Assembly (NCBI GenBank): GCA_964569315.1
Contig: CAZMUZ010000043.1
Location: 1 to 27,443 of the forward strand
Origin: CADEFF01 sp964569315
GTDB taxonomy: Bacteria; Pseudomonadota; Alphaproteobacteria; Dongiales; Dongiaceae
Length of the DNA stretch: 27,443 nt
Direction of reading: 5' to 3'
Shown: positions 7,231 through 14,633 of the stretch, piece by piece
How positions within the stretch are numbered: the first letter of the stretch is position 1
Layout: every line of letters starts with the position of its first letter
The notes under the pieces: generated by a model
Told to the model about the DNA's origin: nothing
Databases searched by the model: none
What the model saw: the letters and a program-made list of their open reading frames with translations, nothing else
Program-made: the position numbers and the translations under genes

Positions 7231-8160
7231 ATGAGCATGGGCGCGACCGACGGCCGGACCAAACCGGAAGCCAGCACGGACCTCGAGCAGCTACGGTCGG
7301 ACCTCGACCGGTTCGGCTATTGCATCGCGGCCAACCTCATTCCGCCCGACCGGGTGGCGGCGATCCGCACGCGGTTCCTGGAGCAGGCGGCGGCCGAGCG
7401 GCGCGACGGGCATGAGCGGACCGACAAGGTCGAGACGGTGAGCCACCGCAACCAGTGGGTCTATATGCTCGTCAACAAGGGCATCGAGTTCCGCGAGCTG
7501 CTGCTGAACCCGACGGCGCTCGCTCTCGTGCGCCATGTGCTGGGGCCGGAGATCCTGCTCTCGGACTATGCCGCCCATGTGACCCATCCGGGCAACCGGA
7601 TGATGGACCTCCATATCGACCAGTGGTGGATGCCGCATCCGCGCATGCCGGGCGAGCCGCATCAGCGCCCCGGCACGATCACGCGCCAGGAGCAGCCCTA
7701 TGGCGAGCCGGTCCGCGCGAACCATCCGCTGAACCCGCCCGTGGTCTGCAACTGCTTCTGGGCGATCACCGACTTCACGCCGGAGAACGGCGCCACGCGG
7801 CTGGTGCCGGAAAGCCATCTCTCGGGCAATCACCCCGACCCCGCCCGGCTCGACTATCCCGAGATCCAGGCCGAGGCGCCGGCCGGCAGCGCGATCATCT
7901 GGGAAGGCCGCACCTGGCACGGCGCCGGCATCAACCGCAGCCGCGGCCCCCGCATCGGCGTCAGCGCCTATTTCACCGGCCCGCAGTTCCGGCAGATGGC
8001 GAACTGGACCTATGGCGCGAAGCCGGAGGCCTATGCCGACGCGCCGCAGGCGCTCAAGGACCTGCTCGGCTTCAAGGTCTGGGGCGGCTATGGCGCGACC
8101 GGCGATCCGGACGCGACCGTGGTCGAGCCGGCCGAGCGGCTGATCGGCGTGCTGCGGTAG
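7231..8160 (+). CDS. Phytanoyl-CoA dioxygenase (PhyH) family Fe(II)/2-oxoglutarate oxygenase, 309 aa
   Basis: The double-stranded beta-helix iron site is intact: His128 and Asp130 in LHIDQWW, and the distal His230 in TWHGAG, with Arg residues at about 236-241 (NRSRGPR) in the place that usually binds the 2-oxoglutarate carboxylate. The C-terminal segment ISAYFTGP-like (VSAYFTGPQFRQMANW) is typical of bacterial PhyH proteins. Length is normal. ATG 7231 has GAGAAGGG just upstream. The 103-base gap from the amine-oxidase gene holds nothing recognisable. Bacterial PhyH proteins hydroxylate varied small molecules; nothing here fixes the substrate, although the neighbouring flavoprotein suggests amine or amino-acid-derivative metabolism. 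Confidence 0.92.
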   Translation: MSMGATDGRTKPEASTDLEQLRSDLDRFGYCIAANLIPPDRVAAIRTRFLEQAAAERRDGHERTDKVETVSHRNQWVYMLVNKGIEFRELLLNPTALALVRHVLGPEILLSDYAAHVTHPGNRMMDLHIDQWWMPHPRMPGEPHQRPGTITRQEQPYGEPVRANHPLNPPVVCNCFWAITDFTPENGATRLVPESHLSGNHPDPARLDYPEIQAEAPAGSAIIWEGRTWHGAGINRSRGPRIGVSAYFTGPQFRQMANWTYGAKPEAYADAPQALKDLLGFKVWGGYGATGDPDATVVEPAERLIGVLR

Positions 8161-8185
8161 AGCGATCCCGATCCAAAAACGAGAA

Positions 8186-8209
8186 CGGCGCGCCCATCCC
8201 GGCGCGCCG
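8186..8209 (-). terminator. Candidate intrinsic terminator of the leftward operon
   Basis: CGGCGCGCC (8186-8194) and GGCGCGCCG (8201-8209) form a perfect 9-bp stem with a 6-base loop. Read leftward, the stem is followed by TTCTCGTTTTT (complement of 8175-8185), a usable U-rich tail. Read rightward there is no such tail. It therefore fits termination of the leftward operon ending at 8285. Confidence 0.6.
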
Positions 8210-8225
8210 ATCCCGACGCCATGAC

Positions 8226-8277
8226 CCGCAACGGCGCCCGCCCGCGACAGGGAAGCGCGGAGCGGGCCCGGTTGCGG
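8226..8277. other. Long imperfect stem-loop between convergent genes
   Basis: CCGCAAC (8226-8232) pairs with GTTGCGG (8271-8277), and inside it GCCCGC (8236-8241) pairs with GCGGGC (8262-8267), separated by a short mismatched stretch. It lies immediately beyond the stop codon of the leftward solute-binding protein gene and before the terminator-like stem at 8186. It could protect or help end that transcript. Confidence 0.4.
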
Positions 8278-8284
8278 CGGCGCC

Positions 8285-9955
8285 TCAGCTCGCGACGGAG
8301 AGCTGCTCGGCGAAGATGAACGAGGTCGGGTGCATCTCGAAGCCCTGCACCCGCTTGTCGTAGAAGGTGAGCGCCGACCGCCAGAAGGGCTGAACCACCG
8401 GCCCGCGCTCCTGCATGATCGTCTCGATCTGCGCCATGATCGCGCGCCGCGCCTCGATATCGACCGTGCTCTCCGCCTTGGTCAGCAGCTCGTCGAACTC
8501 GGCATCGGCCCATTCCGGCGCGTTCCACGGCACGCCGCTGCGATAGGCGAGGCTCAGGGTCATCACGCCGAGCGGCCGGTGATACCAGACCGTGTAGCCG
8601 AGATCGACCTTGTCCCAGACGTCCCACCACATGGCGGAGGGAATGACGTTGAGCTTCACGCGAATGCCGGCCTGCTTCCATTGCTCGACCATGCCCTGCG
8701 CCGCGACCGACTGCCAGGCCGGCTCGACCGGCAAAGTGAGCTCGGTATCGATGCCGTCGGGATAACCGGCTTCGGCGAGCAGCGCCTTCGCCCGCTCCAC
8801 ATCGCGGTCGAAGGGCGCGAGCTTCGCGTATTCGGGATGGATCGGGCAGACATGGTGATGCTCGCCCGGGAGCCCGAGATCGCCCTGCGCCAGATGCAGG
8901 ATCTGCTCGCAATCGACCGCGAGCCGCATGGCGAGCCGCACGCGCGGATCGTCGAAGGGCTTGCGCGTGCATTTGCCGTGGATGACCGCGGTCTGCGAGG
9001 TGGTCGCCTGATAGAGCTGGAGGTAGTCCATCTTCTTCAGGGCCGGCTCCTGGGTCATGTCGATCTCGAAGGCGCCGTCGATCTGCTTCGCGCCATAGGC
9101 GGCCACCACCGCCGCCGCATCCTCGCCGAGATCGACGAACTGCAGCGCCTCGAGCTTCGGCACCTGATGCCAGTGCGTGTCGAGCGCCTTCAGCACGGCG
9201 GTGCGGTTCGCCTCGAACTCGACCAGCTCGAAGGCGCCGGTGCCGTTGGAGCCCACGCCGAACACGCCGTTCTCGGCCGGATCGAGGATCGCCATCGGAT
9301 AGTGGAAGAGATGCTCGGGCACGGCGAGCTGCGCCACCGCGAGGTTGAGGCGGAAGGTGCGATCGTCGACCAGCTCGATCGCATTGGCGTCCCAGAGCTC
9401 GGTGCCCATCTTGGGATTGCCCTGGTCGTCCTTCTCGCCGCGATCGACCTCCTTCAGCATGTAGCCCTTCATCAGCCCCAGCATCGAGGAACCGATCTTC
9501 TCGTCGAGCACGCGCTGCAGGTTCCACACCACCTGCTCGGCGACGAGCTTGCCGCCCTTCCGCCAGGTCACGTCCTCCCGGATGGTGAGGGTCCAGGTGC
9601 GGAGATCCTCGCTCGGCTCCCACTTCTCGAGCAGATAGGGCCGGGTCACGTTGTCGTGGTCGGTGCGGGTCAGATATTCGACGACCTGCCGGGTGATGTT
9701 GCTCGGCTCCGCCCAGCTGAAGGTGTGCGGGCTTTCGACCGGATGGACGCGCTGCGCGACGCGCACCGTGCCGCCGCCCGACGCGGCTTGGGCGCGGGCG
9801 ATGCCGAGCGGGTCGGCCATGCCGGCAAGCCCGTAGGCCGTGCCGGCGCCGACGCCGAGCAGAGTCGAGAAGCGGATGAATTCGCGGCGGTTCATCTTGC
9901 CGTCGGAAAACTGCCGCCACACCTTGTTGAACAGCGGATGGTGATCGCCTGACAT
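8285..9955 (-). CDS. ABC-transporter solute-binding protein, family 5 (peptide/nickel type), Tat-exported, 556 aa
   Basis: A twin-arginine signal is present near the N-terminus: MNRREFIRF at residues 21-29, then a weakly hydrophobic segment and a probable cleavage after ARAQA. The mature protein has family-5 features: GWxP-like opening replaced by VESPHTFSW, the long EDVTWRKGGKLVAEQVVWNL segment (the YxFxLR-type region), and ending segments typical of dipeptide/oligopeptide binders. The start ATG 9955 has GGGAGG at the proper distance; the frame is open further to 10039 but without a binding site, and that extension overlaps the upstream gene. It begins 10 bases after the acyl-CoA ligase stop. 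No permease or ATPase genes are in the window, so it is an orphan receptor or shares a remote transporter. The ligand is unknown. Confidence 0.92.
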   Translation of the reverse strand: MSGDHHPLFNKVWRQFSDGKMNRREFIRFSTLLGVGAGTAYGLAGMADPLGIARAQAASGGGTVRVAQRVHPVESPHTFSWAEPSNITRQVVEYLTRTDHDNVTRPYLLEKWEPSEDLRTWTLTIREDVTWRKGGKLVAEQVVWNLQRVLDEKIGSSMLGLMKGYMLKEVDRGEKDDQGNPKMGTELWDANAIELVDDRTFRLNLAVAQLAVPEHLFHYPMAILDPAENGVFGVGSNGTGAFELVEFEANRTAVLKALDTHWHQVPKLEALQFVDLGEDAAAVVAAYGAKQIDGAFEIDMTQEPALKKMDYLQLYQATTSQTAVIHGKCTRKPFDDPRVRLAMRLAVDCEQILHLAQGDLGLPGEHHHVCPIHPEYAKLAPFDRDVERAKALLAEAGYPDGIDTELTLPVEPAWQSVAAQGMVEQWKQAGIRVKLNVIPSAMWWDVWDKVDLGYTVWYHRPLGVMTLSLAYRSGVPWNAPEWADAEFDELLTKAESTVDIEARRAIMAQIETIMQERGPVVQPFWRSALTFYDKRVQGFEMHPTSFIFAEQLSVAS

Positions 9956-9965
9956 CGTTGCCTCC

Positions 9966-11651
9966 CTAGTGGCGTTTCTCTCGTTGCTGGTTTCTGTCGT
10001 TCCCGGCTGCGGCCTCGCGGTCCCAGTGCGGAGCGCCAAGCCCTTCGTTCCGGAGCAGGACCTTCTGGATCTTGCCGGTGGGGGTCTTGGGCAGCGTCGT
10101 CGCGAGCCGGTAGTAGCGCGGCACCATGAATTTCGGCAGCACGGCCTCGAGGAACGCGTTGAGCTCGACGAGGTCGAGCGTCGCGTCCGGCTTCGCCACG
10201 ACGGCCGCCATCACTTCCTGCTCGGTCAGCGGCGACGGCACGGGGTAGACCGCGCATTCGAGGATCCTGGGGAACTGCAGGATGCCGTTCTCGATCTCGA
10301 TCGAGGAGATGTTCTCGCCGCGCCGCCGGATCGCGTCCTTGATGCGGTCGAGGAAGTAGTAGTTCCCCGCCTTGTCGCGCATCATCAGGTCGCCGGTATG
10401 GAGCCAGAGATTGCGCCAGGCCTCGACCGTCTTGGCCGGTTCGTTGAGATAGCCCGCCATGACGATCCAGGGCACCTTGGGACGCACCACGAGCTCGCCC
10501 GGCGTGCCGGGCGGCACCTCCCGGTCCCGGTCGTCCACCACCCGGACCTCGAAGCGGTCATCGACCACCCTGCCGCAGGAGCGGGCATTGGCGAGCTGGA
10601 AGAGCCGCGGCTTGCGGCTGTTGAAGCCGCTGCGGAGCGGCACGCCGACCTCGGTCGAGCCGTAGTTGGTGGTGACGCGGACGCCGAATCGCCGCTCGAA
10701 ATCCCGGATCTCGGGAAAGAGCGGCACGACCAGGATCTTGTCGAGCGGATGCCTGCGGTCGGCCCTGGCCGGCGCCGAGCGATAGAGCAGGTTCGCCATG
10801 GCGCCCAGCAGCAGCGTCACGTTGCATTTGAACTGCCGGATATCGTCCCAGAAGGCGCTGACGCTGAAGCGCGGCTTCAGGACCGCGGTCGAGCCCGCGA
10901 TGAAGCAGGCGAAGACCGCCGCCCATTGCCCGGCGATATGGAAGAGCGGCAGGACGTTGTAGTAGCGGTCGCCCTTGCGCAGATCGAGCACCTCGACGAC
11001 GCAGCGCGAATATTCGAGCGCGTGGGCATAGCTGCAGAGCACGCCCTTGGAAGCGCCGGTGGTGCCCGAGGTGTACATGACCGCCATGATCTTCTGGGGG
11101 TCGCGCTCGTCGGGCGCACCGTCCGTCGCGGTCTCGGCCAGAAGCTCGCCGAGCGCGTGGCGCTGCAGCCGCGCGACGCGCGGCGGCAGGGTGACGGCCT
11201 CGCCGCGCAGGATCAGGGTCGCGAGCTTCGCCTCCGCCATGACGGCGTCGGTGAAGCGCTCGAGATAGCCCGCTTCGGCGATCAGCACCGTCGCGCCCGA
11301 GCTCGCGGTCACGTGGCGCAGCAGGTCGCCCAGATAGGCGGTATTGACCGGCACCTCGATCGCGCCGATGCGGGCGAGCGCCAGCCAGAGCAGGATATAT
11401 TCCGCGTGGTTGTCGAGCATCAGCAGCACGGACGTGCCCGGCCCGATGCCGCGCGCGCGGAGCGCCGTCGCGAGCGCCCGCGAGCGCCGGTCGATCTCCG
11501 CATAGCTCCAGGCGCCGCCCTCCCAGACCAGCGCCGGCTGCCGCCCGATCGCCTTCGCCTGCCGCTCGAGCAGGCTTCCGACCGTGTAGTAGCTCCGGTC
11601 GAAGGGCCGGGCGGCTCGGGATCGCTGCGGCTTCGCGGCCATGTCCGGCAT
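9966..11651 (-). CDS. Acyl-CoA synthetase / AMP-forming ligase (CaiC-like), 561 aa
   Basis: A class I adenylate-forming enzyme: it would activate a carboxylic acid with ATP and transfer it to CoA. The phosphate-binding loop is MYTSGTTGASKG at residues 192-203. TNYGSTE is the A5 motif, and LHTGDLMMRDKAGNYYFLDR is the A7/A8 hinge region. LPKTPTGKIQK contains the C-terminal catalytic Lys at about 527. Length is normal. The start ATG shares its A with the stop codon of the preceding amidohydrolase-like gene (TGATG at 11651), which supports this start and translational coupling. Similarity is to medium-chain, carnitine-type or bile-acid-type CoA ligases in general. The substrate is not determinable from the sequence. 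Confidence 0.92.
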   Translation of the reverse strand: MPDMAAKPQRSRAARPFDRSYYTVGSLLERQAKAIGRQPALVWEGGAWSYAEIDRRSRALATALRARGIGPGTSVLLMLDNHAEYILLWLALARIGAIEVPVNTAYLGDLLRHVTASSGATVLIAEAGYLERFTDAVMAEAKLATLILRGEAVTLPPRVARLQRHALGELLAETATDGAPDERDPQKIMAVMYTSGTTGASKGVLCSYAHALEYSRCVVEVLDLRKGDRYYNVLPLFHIAGQWAAVFACFIAGSTAVLKPRFSVSAFWDDIRQFKCNVTLLLGAMANLLYRSAPARADRRHPLDKILVVPLFPEIRDFERRFGVRVTTNYGSTEVGVPLRSGFNSRKPRLFQLANARSCGRVVDDRFEVRVVDDRDREVPPGTPGELVVRPKVPWIVMAGYLNEPAKTVEAWRNLWLHTGDLMMRDKAGNYYFLDRIKDAIRRRGENISSIEIENGILQFPRILECAVYPVPSPLTEQEVMAAVVAKPDATLDLVELNAFLEAVLPKFMVPRYYRLATTLPKTPTGKIQKVLLRNEGLGAPHWDREAAAGNDRNQQREKRH

Positions 11652-12526
11652 CAGCCTCCGAAGACGGCCCGCTCGGCATTCTCGGAGAGGAACCGGACGG
11701 CGTTCTCCGGCTTCAGCGGCAGGGCCCGCGCCTCGGCGACGGTGCGGCCGAGCGGCAGGAGCGGCCAGCCGCTGCCGAAGATGATCTTGTCGCCGAGCAC
11801 GGAATTCCCGTAGGTCAGCAGCGGCTCGTAGCCGCTGTTCTGCTTCAGCAGCAGGTTCGGCCTGACGGATTCGATCGCGATATAGACGTTGGGGTGGCGC
11901 CAGGCGACGCCGATCAGCTCCTGCACCCAGGGCCAGCCCGGCGGGCCGCAGATGATCCGCAGATCGGGGAAATCCACGGCGACCTCGTCCACCGCCAGCG
12001 GATGGCCGTAGCGCATCAGCGACTTAGTCGAGAAATTGATCGAGACATGCAGGTTGACCGGCACGTCGAGCTCGACGCATTTCTCGTAGAGCGGATAGAT
12101 CGCCCGGTCGTTGGCCGCGAGCTTCAGCTCGTAGAGCTGCAGGTTGAGCCCGTGCATCCCGAGCTCCTTGATGCAGCGCTCGAAGTTCTTCACCGCCTTC
12201 TGGCCCTGATGCGGATCGGCGCCAGCGAAGCCCACCACCCGCTCCGGATAGTCGGCGATCAGCTCGGCGACGGCCTCGTTCGGGATGGTGAGGTTGAAGG
12301 TGGTGGCGAGATCGCGCGCCTTGACGCAGACCTTGCCGATGTCGTGCGCATCGAGAAAGCTGAAGAACTCCTCGACCGGCTTGCCGCGGAAGCGCGAGAG
12401 CTCGCCATGGTCGGTGGAATTGCGATAGACGCGCTCGTAGTTCGCGAGATGCGGGGGATAGGGATGGTAGCCCGCGACCAGCGCTTCGGTCGGCACGGTG
12501 AGGCTGTAGTCGAAGATTTTCGCCAT
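11651..12526 (-). CDS. Amidohydrolase-2-fold protein lacking most metal ligands, 291 aa
   Basis: The fold is that of the PF04909 amidohydrolase/decarboxylase family: a TIM barrel with GFAGADPHQ, GLNLQLYE, VPVNLHVS, the PGWPWVQELI strand-loop, NVYIAIES and a closing GSGWPLLP. Active family members have an N-terminal HxH, a His after the fifth strand, a His before PGWPW and a late Asp (FGSD). Here the N-terminus reads MAKIFDYSLTVP with no HxH, His160 is kept, the His before PGWPW is Pro195, and the late Asp is Gly253. Four of five usual metal positions are gone although the reading frame is intact. It is the first gene of a leftward operon with an acyl-CoA ligase and a solute-binding protein, so it may have a non-hydrolytic or metal-free role. 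Confidence 0.82.
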   Translation of the reverse strand: MAKIFDYSLTVPTEALVAGYHPYPPHLANYERVYRNSTDHGELSRFRGKPVEEFFSFLDAHDIGKVCVKARDLATTFNLTIPNEAVAELIADYPERVVGFAGADPHQGQKAVKNFERCIKELGMHGLNLQLYELKLAANDRAIYPLYEKCVELDVPVNLHVSINFSTKSLMRYGHPLAVDEVAVDFPDLRIICGPPGWPWVQELIGVAWRHPNVYIAIESVRPNLLLKQNSGYEPLLTYGNSVLGDKIIFGSGWPLLPLGRTVAEARALPLKPENAVRFLSENAERAVFGG

Positions 12527-12577
12527 CGTTGCACCGGCCCCCGGAAATTGCGTAACTATGTGGAACTGCTACTTTAT

Positions 12578-12612
12578 TCTTCGGCGTCGCCGAAGAGTGA
12601 CACGCGTGTCAC
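12578..12612. promoter_or_regulatory. Two abutting palindromes, candidate TetR operator region
   Basis: TCTTCGGCG-t-CGCCGAAGA (12578-12596) is a 19-bp palindrome with a single central base. Directly next to it, GTGACACGCGTGTCAC (12597-12612) is a perfect 16-bp palindrome. Both lie in the 117-base gap between the leftward amidohydrolase-like gene (start 12526) and the rightward TetR gene (start 12644). The 16-bp site is 31 bases from the TetR start. Perfect palindromes of this size in a divergent intergenic region are the usual TetR operators. Which palindrome is bound is inferred, not shown. Confidence 0.65.
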
Positions 12613-12643
12613 CTTAGGAGCGGCCAGCAGGGGAGTCAATGCC

Positions 12644-13426
12644 GTGAGGAAAGCACGGAGCACGTCCGCGCCGCGAAGCCGGAAGCCCGCGCCCCAGGCG
12701 ATCGCGGCGCCGAGCTATCTCGACCAGCTTCAGGCGAAGCTCGACGGATCGGAAACGCTGCGCGAGCGCACCCGCGCGCGCATCCTGAGTGCCGCGGCGC
12801 GCGCGCTCGCGACCGAGGGCTATCACGAGGCCCTCGTGCGCCGGATCTGCGACGATCTCGGGCTCTCGCGCGGCGCCTTCTATAAATATTTCGAGAACCG
12901 CACCGACGTGGTGGCGGAGGTGCTGACCGGCTTCTGCGATTTCGTCTATCGCGCCTCGATCGGCATCGGCCACGGCAAGTCGGACTTCGAGCGAATCTAC
13001 GAGGTGACCTATTTCTATTGCCAGCTCTATATCGTCAACAAGGGCCTGTTCGCCGTGCAGTACAACCTGGCGCGGCAGAAATCGGCCTATTCCGACGGGT
13101 GGCACCAGCTTCAGGACAAATGGCGCGGCCGTCTCGCCCGCTACATCCTGCGGGCGACCGGCGTCGAGGCCGCCGGCTATCGGGACGCGCTGCTGCTGGC
13201 CTATATGCTGACCTCGCTCGCCAACGACCTGCTCTATCGCCTCATCTTCGAGCGCGAGCAGGAGCTGCTATGGCTCGAGGGCCAGGCGCGCGAGACCGCC
13301 GCCATGATCTCGATCGTCTGGTACCGCGCGATCTTCTGCCGCGATCCCGTGATCCCGCGCCACCTAAAGCCGCGGATCGGCTTTCGCGGCGCATTGCCCT
13401 CGGTGCGAGAGCTCAGGCAGGCCTGA
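12644..13426 (+). CDS. TetR/AcrR-family transcriptional regulator, 260 aa
   Basis: The helix-turn-helix domain is at about residues 38-85: RARILSAAARALATEGYHEA, then ICDDLGLSRGAFYKYFENR, the classic TetR recognition helix. The remainder is an all-helical ligand-binding and dimerisation domain. An unusual feature is a basic, Ala/Pro-rich N-terminal extension of about 35 residues (RKARSTSAPRSRKPAPQ) before the DNA-binding domain. The GTG start at 12644 is chosen because GGGAG (12631-12635) is 8 bases upstream; the frame is open much further left but that region is antisense to another gene. It faces the amidohydrolase/ligase/binding-protein operon and probably represses it until an intermediate, perhaps an acyl-CoA, binds. 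Its stop overlaps the end of the convergent MFS gene by 14 bases. Confidence 0.92.
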   Translation: MRKARSTSAPRSRKPAPQAIAAPSYLDQLQAKLDGSETLRERTRARILSAAARALATEGYHEALVRRICDDLGLSRGAFYKYFENRTDVVAEVLTGFCDFVYRASIGIGHGKSDFERIYEVTYFYCQLYIVNKGLFAVQYNLARQKSAYSDGWHQLQDKWRGRLARYILRATGVEAAGYRDALLLAYMLTSLANDLLYRLIFEREQELLWLEGQARETAAMISIVWYRAIFCRDPVIPRHLKPRIGFRGALPSVRELRQA

Positions 13427-14603
13427 CGGTCGGCGGGTCCGGACGGCGCAGGTCGAGGCCGAGCGCCGCCGTCACGCCAAGCGCGAGGAGACCCATCGAG
13501 ATCAGCAGCCCGTCCGGGCCGAAGGCATCGAAGGCGGGGCCGGCGACCGCGGGCCCGACCATGCCGCCGAGCGTATAGGTGGCGGTCACGGCGGCCATGG
13601 CATGCAGCATCTCCGAGCCGTGGAAGCGCTGGCCGGCCTGCACCATGGCGAGGGTATAGAGCCCGCCGAAGGCGGCGCCGAACGGGACGCGCAGCACCCA
13701 GACGAGATCGCCGAGCGGATCGAGCGGGACGGCGAGCAGCAGCCCGGCCGCGACCAGCGCCGCGCAGACGAAGGTGAGCTTCCGCGCATCGAAGCGGTCG
13801 GCGAAGAGCCCGAGCGGGAGCTGTCCCAGCACCGTGCCGACGCCGATGAGCGTCACCAGCAAGGCGGCGCCGGCGGCATCGAAGCCGACGGCGAGGCCGT
13901 AGACGGGGAAGATCGAGACCACGGCGCTCTCGCAGATGCCGCAGAGCAGCACCGCCAGCAGCAGCGAGGGGTGGCGCCGGCCGATGGCGACGATCGTGGA
14001 GGGCTTCTCGCCGGGCGCGCCCGCGAGGATGCGGTTCCGCATCGGCAGCGCGATCAGGAAAGCGACCCCGAGCAGGCCGAGCGACACCAGGAAGGGCAGG
14101 CCATGCTCGGTGCCGAGCAGGGAGAGCAGCAGCGGCCCGCCGGCGATGGCGCCGCCGAGCAGGGTCTCGTAAACGCCGATCACCCGGCCGCGCTCATGCT
14201 CGGCCGGCGTGGCCGCGACCCAGCTATCGGCGATCAGCCAGCGCAGCGAGAGCGCGATGCCGAAGGCGGCATTGAGGCAGAACCAGAGGATCGTGCTGTC
14301 GGTCAGGTAGAATCCGAGCACGGTCAGGAGCGCCAGCAACAGCGAGGCGCGGTAGGTCGGCACCACCCCCAGCCGCGCGATCAGCCGAGGCAGGATCGGA
14401 ATGACCAGCAGCACCACGCCCCAGGGCAGCGCCGAGAAGATTCCGATCGCGGTCGGCGAGACGCCGCGCTGGGCCAGCAGCAGCGAGGTGGTCGGGAACA
14501 GCAGCCACATCTGGAGCGTGCCCGGGATGAAGCTCGCCACCATCGGCCACGGGCCGGACCAGAAGCCGCGCGCGGCGCGGCCGTCGGATTGGGTCTCTTG
14601 CAA
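13413..14603 (-). CDS. Major facilitator superfamily transporter, 396 aa
   Basis: About twelve hydrophobic helices in two halves, with a short soluble N-terminus and a cytoplasmic central loop around NRILAGAPGEKPSTIV. The helix 2-3 loop region contains LPRLIARLGVVPTYR and the matching second-half loop GLFADRFDARKL, the two half-motifs of MFS carriers. The type resembles YcaD-like proteins, often drug or metabolite exporters. The start is a TTG at 14603, supported by a GGAG with an 8-base spacer; an ATG at residue 21 would remove part of the N-terminus. It lies 30 bases after the TauD-like dioxygenase gene and is probably in the same transcript. The substrate is unknown. Confidence 0.9.
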   Translation of the reverse strand: MQETQSDGRAARGFWSGPWPMVASFIPGTLQMWLLFPTTSLLLAQRGVSPTAIGIFSALPWGVVLLVIPILPRLIARLGVVPTYRASLLLALLTVLGFYLTDSTILWFCLNAAFGIALSLRWLIADSWVAATPAEHERGRVIGVYETLLGGAIAGGPLLLSLLGTEHGLPFLVSLGLLGVAFLIALPMRNRILAGAPGEKPSTIVAIGRRHPSLLLAVLLCGICESAVVSIFPVYGLAVGFDAAGAALLVTLIGVGTVLGQLPLGLFADRFDARKLTFVCAALVAAGLLLAVPLDPLGDLVWVLRVPFGAAFGGLYTLAMVQAGQRFHGSEMLHAMAAVTATYTLGGMVGPAVAGPAFDAFGPDGLLISMGLLALGVTAALGLDLRRPDPPTVRPA

Positions 14604-14633
14604 GGAATGAACTCCGGGGGTTCGCGGGAGGCG

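Noticed and set aside
9969..11813. Plus-strand 614-codon open frame over the acyl-CoA ligase
   Set aside because: No recognisable domain; the minus strand contains all adenylate-forming motifs. Similar shadows lie at 8330-9952 and 13602-15539.
11894..12643. Long N-terminal extension of the TetR frame
   Set aside because: This stretch is antisense to the amidohydrolase-like gene and passes through the operator palindromes; GTG 12644 has a proper ribosome-binding site.
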